Notes under the pieces: generated by a model | Database searches by the model: none | Told to the model about the DNA's origin: nothing | The model's input: only the letters and a program-made list of their open reading frames with translations | Assembly (NCBI GenBank): GCA_002633005.1 | Contig: NMRA01000180.1 | Coordinates: 112,501 to 143,663, forward strand | From: Phoronis australis | Taxonomy: Eukaryota; Phoronida; Phoronidae | Reading direction: 5' to 3' | DNA: 31,163 nucleotides | Shown here: positions 27,801 to 31,163 of the stretch, piece by piece | Position numbering within the stretch: the stretch's first letter is position 1 | How the letters are laid out: the number at the start of each line of letters is the position of its first letter | Position numbers and translations under genes: made by a program

Positions 27801-29993
27801 ACGAGAACGACAGAATGTCTGTGCGAGAAGGAGATGTGCCTGCCATTTACAAAACGACAGGAGAAGTTCAGGTTGCGTCGTCCGTTGTCAATGTGGAGTT
27901 CCAAATAGGCACGACGAGTGCGTTTACCAACAGAGCTTCATATCCCTACGCATTTTCTAACACTGACGTCACCGGATCAGGAAAGCACGACTCGTTGTTA
28001 AATCTTTATATATCCCGGTTTATGTACGTCACTGCTCCTGTTGGTGTTTTAGAGAGAAATGCATCAGACATCGAAAACGTCACAGTTACTGTGAGCAACT
28101 CTATTAACTCGGAATCTGCCTCAACTTCGGTGAAAGTACAAAAACCAATCTCTGGTTTACAGCTCAATGGGTCATACATTGGTAAGCACATTTCAATGTT
28201 TTGTTTTTCACAAATTGCTATTTGATTACACCTTCTTGGACAAACTTCATAAAGCCTCGGAACGTGCACACGATAACGTCACACGGAAATTGACCAATAC
28301 TGTGATGAATGACATTAATTGTATTCTCTAGAGCTGCACCTGCTGATTCAACCTTCCCGTTCGTGCTGGATCAGCCGCATTTAATCAATAGTCTTGAACA
28401 TTACATTGGTTCTCAGTGACAAATTCAAGCATTCAAACCAATCAGTGATTCTTTCAGGATCAAAAATCTGAAAAATAAGATCATTTTGAAATCACGTAAA
28501 ATCACGTGAAAGGTGAATGTTTAGCGAGTACGGTTGAGATCCCACAAAGCGTACCTCAGTGAAACGACGGCCTCTAAAATTCCTCGTCCATGACTTTGAT
28601 ATGTAGAATAATGAAAAAAGACTCGTTTTATTATTGTGGGTTTCTCGACGCAAGTGCTTCCTGGGTTTCTCGCGTGTCTTTCGAACACAGCCCAAGGATG
28701 CGTGTCATGCTACATGTAGTGTGATCACTTTTTAAAATGTAATGCATGGTGATATATCACAAAACGTGTGTGCTTTTGCTGTCTAAGTCGGTGATAATTG
28801 AAACGAGCCCTTTCGAATAGTTCCATCGTTCACTCGGGTCCAGCAAGCTGCTGCCGTAGCCTACGGAAACAACGTGTCATTTACGTGGTCTCCCGGCGAT
28901 GTAAATTCAACAGAGGAGACTGTTGAAAGTGAGAACTTAACAGCAAAAGCCGAATTCGTCTACACCGCAGCAGGAGTATACGAGTGGAGATATAGAGCGT
29001 GGAACATGATCAGCTCAGAGGAAGCTTCGGTAAGATGAGGGCAAAGTAAATGAAGTTAGTTGTCACTAGTTTGGTAAAGCTAGGAGTTGCATTAAAGATG
29101 TACGCGAGACAGACGCATGTCACACCATTCACTCACTCTTAATTCTATAAAACATGTTAGCAAATTGAAACTCTTTTGCGATGACAAGTTTGCGACAGGT
29201 ACCACCTTGTCAGACTACGTCAACTGAGTGATGACGTCAAGCGAGCCCTGGTGTGTTTCGTAAAAAGTGACGTGAGTCTTATGTCAGAAACTTGGTCTTA
29301 CCCTCCACACACCAATTCCTGAAAAATGATTAAATATCAAGTCTTCTACATGGGCGGCGCACCATAGGGGGCTGGGGGGCTATTGCCCCCTCTCCACTTT
29401 TTTCAGTGCTTCGCCGCACATGATCTATAGGCGGTGGGCTGCAGGGGGGGGGCTGAAGGGGCCCATGTTTTTGAATATGCACCTAAGTGCTAGTTGTTGG
29501 GAGCATGTTTACAAATTATTTCTAAACTATGACGCGCGCTTATAATTAACTAGCCAAATCTTTGATCAAGAACTGTCAAGTAAGACTAAATTCCTGACTT
29601 AAATCATAAGCAACTTTTCATGAAACAGGTCCCTGGTGTATATTTCCTTAAAGAGGCCTGGAATGTGATAAACTAAGACTAAATTGCAATATTGAAAGTG
29701 GATCTCTGCCACTGAAACATAATTCAACCATCCTCACCAGATATTTTATTGTTTGGCCGTAGATATTTAAAATCTGTTGATATCAAAGCATTTTTAGTTC
29801 CAAATTTGAAAAAAGAGATCTGTCAACTGCTCGCTACTTCCTCGATTTTGTACCAGCAAGGCAAAGCACGTCTCCTTATTTCATATGGCAAGACGTAGAT
29901 ATAAATATAGCATATTTCCCTTATATATGTATATATACGAACGTAACGGAATAAACACTGTGAACAATGAAAACTGTCGTGCATTTAACAAAT

Positions 29994-30053
<60 letters not shown>

Positions 30054-30057
30054 TTGT

Positions 30058-30099
<42 letters not shown>

Positions 30100-30618
30100 G
30101 GAAATGTGACCTTTGACCTCAAGTGAATCCAAGCAATTGACTGTTAGCTCATGTGCGCATTTATCATAAGTGGGAGTGAGATTTGAAACTCTGTGGTAAC
30201 CACGCAATTTTTCCTTCGCGCGTTTTTTGAAAAATCGTGAATTTTGTGATTTTTTCTAGAAATTTCCTCTCAGAATACTCACAGTGTATGTTGCACTTCT
30301 TTTAAGTAAAAACATTAAATTACAAGATTGCAATTTAGTCATTAACTTGAAAAGAAGTTTTAACAAAAATAAGATTCGGTAACACTGGCTAACTCACGTC
30401 AATATCCACTCAGTTTACTGCATTCTCATAGGGCAGGGTGTATTTTCAAGTCTGGTTTCGTGACCACTCAATGGAAATTATGAATTACCCCCCTGTCGAC
30501 TTTTTTCAGCAAAATATTACTGTTGAAGATTTACTGTTCAACGTTAGTGTCTCCCCAACGACCTTCCCGGCAACTGTTAGAGGACAGCTCACGATGATAA
30601 GAATTGAGAAAAGCCAAG
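9830..30618 (+). CDS. Polycystin-1 / REJ-like receptor, N-terminal part (spliced, continues past the window)
   Basis: Nine exons join in one open frame of 658 codons: 9830-9887, 10779-10908, 19688-19875, 21146-21283, 24547-24768, 25010-25182, 27512-28181, 28821-29029, 30432-30618. Intron phases are 1, 2, 1, 1, 1, 0, 1, 0, 1, and every junction has GT..AG and keeps the frame. Domains in order are signal peptide (1-20), WSC (about 24-114), a PKD-like region (about 126-245), an FNGTLQGW module (about 283-303), a six-cysteine insert (309-356), then PKD repeats (about 488-514 and 540-605). WSC followed by PKD repeats is the layout of the polycystin-1 ectodomain, which in family members continues with REJ, GPS, PLAT and a multi-pass membrane region. 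Those parts would lie beyond the right edge. The protein is predicted to sit at the cell surface, with its ectodomain in adhesion or ligand sensing. The exact paralogue cannot be named. Confidence 0.82.
9888..10778 (+). other. Intron 1 (891 bp)
   Basis: It begins GTAAGT and ends in a pyrimidine-rich tract with TCTAG. The open frame at 10161-10436 within it has no recognisable content. Confidence 0.7.
10779..10908 (+). CDS. Exon 2: first half of the WSC domain
   Basis: It encodes residues 20-63. The start LGCYSED with further cysteines at 53 and 57 is the classic opening of a WSC domain, a carbohydrate-binding module of yeast stress sensors and animal polycystin-1. The acceptor is a pyrimidine tract ending TCTAG, and the donor is AAAG|GTAAAT in phase 2. 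The second half of the domain is almost 9 kb downstream in exon 3, and the split arginine codon (AG|G) restores the expected sequence QRYAG. Confidence 0.88.
10986..11057. repeat. Short inverted-repeat element with GGCGGCGCA ends
   Basis: GGCGGCGCA at 10990-10998 is the exact reverse complement of TGCGCCGCC at 11044-11052. The start, TGGGCGGCGCA, recurs at about 29350 in intron 8, so this belongs to a small dispersed family, possibly a miniature transposon. Confidence 0.45.
11803..12243. repeat. Long imperfect palindrome built of degenerate repeats
   Basis: The left arm (about 11803-12030) and right arm (about 12048-12243) are reverse complements of each other for most of their length. The segments 11831-11862 and 12183-12214 are a perfect 32-base inverted match. 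The arms are themselves made of a degenerate unit of about 20 bases combining CATACGAACC with ATGAATCAT. The centre is near 12040. The structure would form a hairpin of about 440 bases and resembles a foldback or MITE-type element. Open frames rich in His, Thr, Asn and Pro across it are by-products. Confidence 0.8.
12500..12524. repeat. AAAT microsatellite
   Basis: A short run of AAATAAATAAATAAAT-type repeats, without other notable content. Confidence 0.7.
13703..15453. repeat. Copy 1 of a 1.75-kb direct tandem duplication
   Basis: This block starts GACATTGAAAACATC and ends AACTGCATGTA. It matches 15455-17211 almost base for base. Differences are scattered single-base changes and small indels in the first two thirds, such as an extra CATGTCACAA in copy 2 and an extra TAACCTT in copy 1. 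The last 450-500 bases appear identical. The matching short open frames in the two copies are not genes. Confidence 0.93.
15454..15454. other. Single ambiguous base N at the duplication junction
   Basis: This is the only N in the window. It lies exactly between the two copies of the duplication, which marks it as an assembly join or a gap closed to one base. Confidence 0.95.
15455..17211. repeat. Copy 2 of the 1.75-kb direct tandem duplication
   Basis: It starts with the same GACATTGAAAACATC as copy 1 and ends with the same AACTGCATGTA, after which the sequence continues with unique DNA (CATGTAAAACC). Length is 1,757 against 1,751 bases. The few-percent divergence is what two haplotypes of a highly polymorphic species would show. 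Confidence 0.93.
18221..18297. repeat. Three tandem copies of a 25-bp unit
   Basis: The unit GCGAAGTGATACATGGCATC plus TCGCG occurs at 18221-18245, 18246-18270 and 18271-18297. The third copy has an extra TC near its end. The copies are otherwise identical, so the expansion is recent. There are no spacers, so this is not a CRISPR array. Confidence 0.9.
18386..18420. repeat. TTTTTG hexamer microsatellite
   Basis: Five to six units of GTTTTT follow each other, with a C-substituted last unit. Confidence 0.85.
19688..19875 (+). CDS. Exon 3: second half of the WSC domain
   Basis: It encodes residues 63-125. It carries YAGLHQGHCLCG, the core of a WSC domain, followed by cysteines at 88, 92 and 99 and the closing CGG motif. 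With exon 2 this gives the complete set of eight cysteines (27, 53, 57, 72, 74, 88, 92, 99). The acceptor is TTTCCTTAG and the donor is CAAG|GTAACT in phase 1. The segment after residue 115 is a linker into the next module. Confidence 0.9.
19876..21145 (+). other. Intron 3 (1,270 bp)
   Basis: It begins GTAACT and ends TTCTGCAG. Open frames at 19969-20325 (-), 20574-20762 (+) and 20801-21001 (+) inside it show no domain. Because this is a phase 1 intron flanked by phase-matched exons, an extra symmetrical exon could exist, but none was recognised. Confidence 0.65.
21146..21283 (+). CDS. Exon 4: start of the first PKD-like domain
   Basis: It encodes residues 126-171, including the Ser/Thr-rich segment VNVTTQSSGYHES and the beta-strand-like ILEFSDELVPVKANSTIHFF. 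Both boundaries are strong (TTCTGCAG acceptor, ACTG|GTAAGT donor) and both are phase 1, so the exon is symmetrical. Joined to exon 5 it reads as a diverged PKD (Ig-like) fold, but the usual aromatic and glycine signature is weak. Confidence 0.75.
21284..24546 (+). other. Intron 4 (3,263 bp)
   Basis: It begins GTAAGT and ends with a tract closing in TTTTAG. A CTCGTCACC / GGTGACGAG inverted pair lies at 22069-22103. A stretch at about 22900-23480 is open in several frames on both strands but has no recognisable protein. Confidence 0.65.
24547..24768 (+). CDS. Exon 5: PKD-like domain and following segment
   Basis: It encodes residues 172-245. The first part, ENSASASTTVDVLSRVLPV, matches the end strand of PKD domains, where asparagine and serine precede alternating hydrophobic residues. 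It is followed by LICPEFVTVKKELECLV, the usual start of the next domain in polycystin-1 ectodomains, with cysteines 207 and 219. The donor is ATAA|GTACGT, in phase 1. The minus-strand frame over the same bases is a shadow. Confidence 0.82.
24769..25009 (+). other. Intron 5 (241 bp)
   Basis: A compact intron with GTACGT donor and ATTAG acceptor. Confidence 0.75.
25010..25182 (+). CDS. Exon 6: extracellular segment with FNGTLQGWEV module
   Basis: It encodes residues 246-303. The segment is rich in Asn-X-Ser/Thr sites and ends in FNGTLQGWEVNVKKVG then RITIQ. I recall this kind of F-x-G-x-L-x-G-W module from large invertebrate ectodomain proteins, but cannot give it a family name. The donor CAG|GTACTA is in phase 0, and exon 7 continues directly with IYRPGC. 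Reading through the donor would stop a few codons later, which supports splicing here. Confidence 0.8.
26891..26938. repeat. Perfect-core hairpin, 19-bp arms and 10-base loop
   Basis: CCAGACTAGAACTGTCTGT (26891-26909) pairs with ACAGACAGTTCAAGCCTGG (26920-26938) at 17 of 19 positions, including 11 continuous pairs next to the loop. A separate short palindrome, GCAATTTATAAATTGC, lies just upstream at 26873-26888. Confidence 0.7.
27165..27407. mobile_element. Candidate MITE with inverted ends and possible 5-bp target duplication
   Basis: The left end CATGGGCGTACCCAG and the right end CTGGGTGCGTGCATG are inverted repeats with a few mismatches. Further inside, GGGGATCGA is also inverted as TCGATCCCC. 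CCTTG flanks both ends (27160-27164 and 27408-27412), as expected of a 5-base target duplication. The element is 243 bases and has no transposase. The open frame over it is not a gene. The superfamily was not determined. Confidence 0.55.
27512..28181 (+). CDS. Exon 7: six-cysteine insert and PKD domain end
   Basis: This is the largest exon, 223 codons (304-526). It opens with IYRPGC and a cysteine-rich insert with cysteines at 309, 318, 324, 331, 342 and 356 (for example FCPRSRTCIPKAGNC). A long beta-rich stretch without cysteine follows (about 360-485), with features such as DRMSVREGDVPAIY. It ends in NVTVTVSNSINSESAS, the typical last strand of a PKD domain, then PISGLQL, a common link between PKD repeats. 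The acceptor is CTCAACTAG and the donor ATTG|GTAAGC, phase 1. The minus-strand frames over it are shadows. Confidence 0.87.
28182..28820 (+). other. Intron 7 (639 bp)
   Basis: It begins GTAAGC and ends TTTCGAATAG. Nothing else is recognised in it. Confidence 0.7.
28821..29029 (+). CDS. Exon 8: PKD domain
   Basis: It encodes residues 527-596. It reads as most of one PKD repeat: VSFTWSPGD (the strand with the conserved tryptophan), then AEFVYTAAGVYEWRYRAWN (the Y-x-x-x-G-x-Y core and following asparagine), then SSEEAS leading into the last strand in exon 9. This is the clearest PKD domain in the window. The acceptor is GAATAG and the donor TCG|GTAAGA, in phase 0. Confidence 0.87.
29349..29465. 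repeat. GC-rich repeat fragment with GGCGGCGCA end
   Basis: TGGGCGGCGCACC followed by G runs and CTATTGCCCCC is of the same type as the element at 10986-11057. It has a partial inverted partner, TTCGCCGCAC, at about 29411. It is probably a remnant of a short transposable element. Confidence 0.4.
29615..29633. mobile_element. Terminal motif shared with the 4563-4795 element
   Basis: The reverse complement GGGACCTGTTTCATGAAAA matches the left end of the 4563 element (GGGACCCGTTCCAAGAA) at 14 of 17 bases. Only this end is recognisable. The opposite end was not located. Confidence 0.35.
29987..30098. repeat. AT microsatellite between perfect 12-bp inverted repeats, then GT microsatellite
   Basis: AACAAATTCTGT (29987-29998) and ACAGAATTTGTT (30047-30058) are exact reverse complements enclosing about 46 bases of TA dinucleotides. 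The whole 72 bases is almost a perfect palindrome. It is followed by another TA run (30059-30080) and a GT run (30081-30098). Poly-Tyr/Ile frames here are artefacts. Confidence 0.9.
30432..30618 (+). CDS. Exon 9: end of a PKD domain and following extracellular segment
   Basis: It encodes residues 597-658. GRVYFQVW completes the final strand of the PKD repeat from exon 8. The rest (MEIMNYPPVDFFQQN, then NITVEDLLFNVSVSP and RGQLTMIRIEKSQ) looks like one more beta-rich domain that lacks the PKD core. The acceptor is CTCATAG, and starting at GGC keeps the phase 0 frame. The donor is CAAG|GTACTT in phase 1. No stop occurs before the donor, but one follows three codons into the intron. Confidence 0.8.
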
Positions 30619-30891
30619 GTACTTATTGAAGCGTCACGAACATCTAGGTCTGACAAATTTCTTGGTTTTTAAGGTGTGAAATCTTAGATCGGATGTTATT
30701 TGTAGCTGTTTTGGCTTAGAAACGCTCGTTTAGTTTCCAACAACACAAGTGCTCCTAGTTAGAAGTGAAAGTACGATGTTTGACATTTCTTAAACTTTAA
30801 GTGTGGTTCTAGCAATGAAAAATAATTCGTATCAGTTCAATGCACAATTAACTGAAAGTAACAGACGGCTTGCTTGTTTTTGTTGACACAG

Positions 30892-30953
30892 TTCTCACTT
30901 GTGATGCTACATGTCCGCATATTAAATTTAATTCAAGAAAACAACAACGGTTT
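30892..30953 (+). pseudogene. Possible exon 10, interrupted: start of an REJ-like region
   Basis: After a good acceptor (TTGTTTTTGTTGACACAG) the phase 1 frame continues VLTCDATCPHIKF. Two cysteines three residues apart directly after the PKD region are what REJ regions of polycystins often begin with. The frame ends at TAA (30954-30956) with no strong donor before it. From about 30940 the sequence looks like a dispersed repeat. Either an element has cut this exon, or the acceptor is not used and the true next exon lies past the right edge. Confidence 0.35.
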
Positions 30954-31163
30954 TAAAACTTGACATGTTTCGGTGTCATTTATTAAACACCATCCTCAGA
31001 AGTCATAATACAGTGGCCACCTAGCTAGGCCCAGCAACAAGTAATGAAGCACAGATACAGTCAGTTACAGGGAGTGACAATGAACTAGACCAACAATGAC
31101 AACCTGTGGTGTGTCAGTTGCCTATTGAGATTGGGCTTGCACCAACTGATATGTAAAGCCTCA
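30940..31163. mobile_element. Repeat-like sequence at the right edge, possibly a retroelement end
   Basis: The segment GACATGTTTCGGTGTCATTTA followed by AACACCATCCTCAGAAGTC resembles terminal sequences I associate with dispersed Penelope-like or similar elements in invertebrates. This is from memory of motif style only. No reverse-transcriptase frame is visible in the 220 bases available. Confidence 0.25.

Larger units (their letters stand above)
29030..30431 (+). other. Intron 8 (1,402 bp)
   Basis: It contains a GGCGGCGCA element end with G-rich sequence (about 29349-29465), a transposon-like end (29615-29633) and an AT/GT microsatellite inside an inverted repeat (29987-30098). It ends ATTCTCATAG. 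Confidence 0.7.

Noticed and set aside
27544-28269. Three minus-strand frames of 74-100 codons
   Set aside because: They are shadows of the large exon 7.
29881-30207. Tyr/Ile-rich reading frames on both strands
   Set aside because: They come from the TA and GT microsatellites.

Overview
The window is eukaryotic genomic DNA, most likely from a marine invertebrate animal. It is AT-rich with long non-coding stretches, and its coding sequence sits in short exons bounded by GT..AG introns with matching phases. It also holds microsatellites, inverted repeats and miniature transposon-like elements, and the palindrome TACATGTA is scattered throughout. The phylum cannot be fixed from the sequence alone.

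One gene can be reconstructed with good support. It lies on the + strand and runs from a signal-peptide exon at 9830-9887 to beyond the right edge. Nine exons join in a single open frame: 9830-9887, 10779-10908, 19688-19875, 21146-21283, 24547-24768, 25010-25182, 27512-28181, 28821-29029 and 30432-30618. Together they give 658 complete codons with no stop. The order is signal peptide, complete eight-cysteine WSC domain, PKD-like region, a six-cysteine insert, and further PKD (Ig-like) repeats. This is the extracellular N-terminus of a polycystin-1 / receptor-for-egg-jelly type protein. A possible tenth exon starts at 30892 with a C-x3-C motif resembling the start of an REJ region. It meets a stop after about 21 codons, just where repeat-like sequence begins, so the gene copy may be interrupted there or the exon call may be wrong.

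Layout: 1-9829 is upstream DNA without a convincing gene. It contains a 255-base T run, two degenerate tandem-repeat clusters (about 666-866 and 6813-7084), one MITE-like element (4563-4795) and two weak exon candidates. From 9830 to the right edge lies the polycystin-like gene. Its 8.8-kb second intron holds a 440-bp imperfect palindrome (about 11803-12243) and a 1.75-kb near-identical tandem duplication (13703-15453 / 15455-17211). A single N separates the two duplicate copies, which makes an assembly-level haplotype duplication likely. Other introns carry a 243-bp MITE candidate (27165-27407), a 19-bp hairpin and an AT/GT microsatellite inside a perfect inverted repeat.

No rRNA, tRNA, CRISPR array or prokaryotic gene was recognised.
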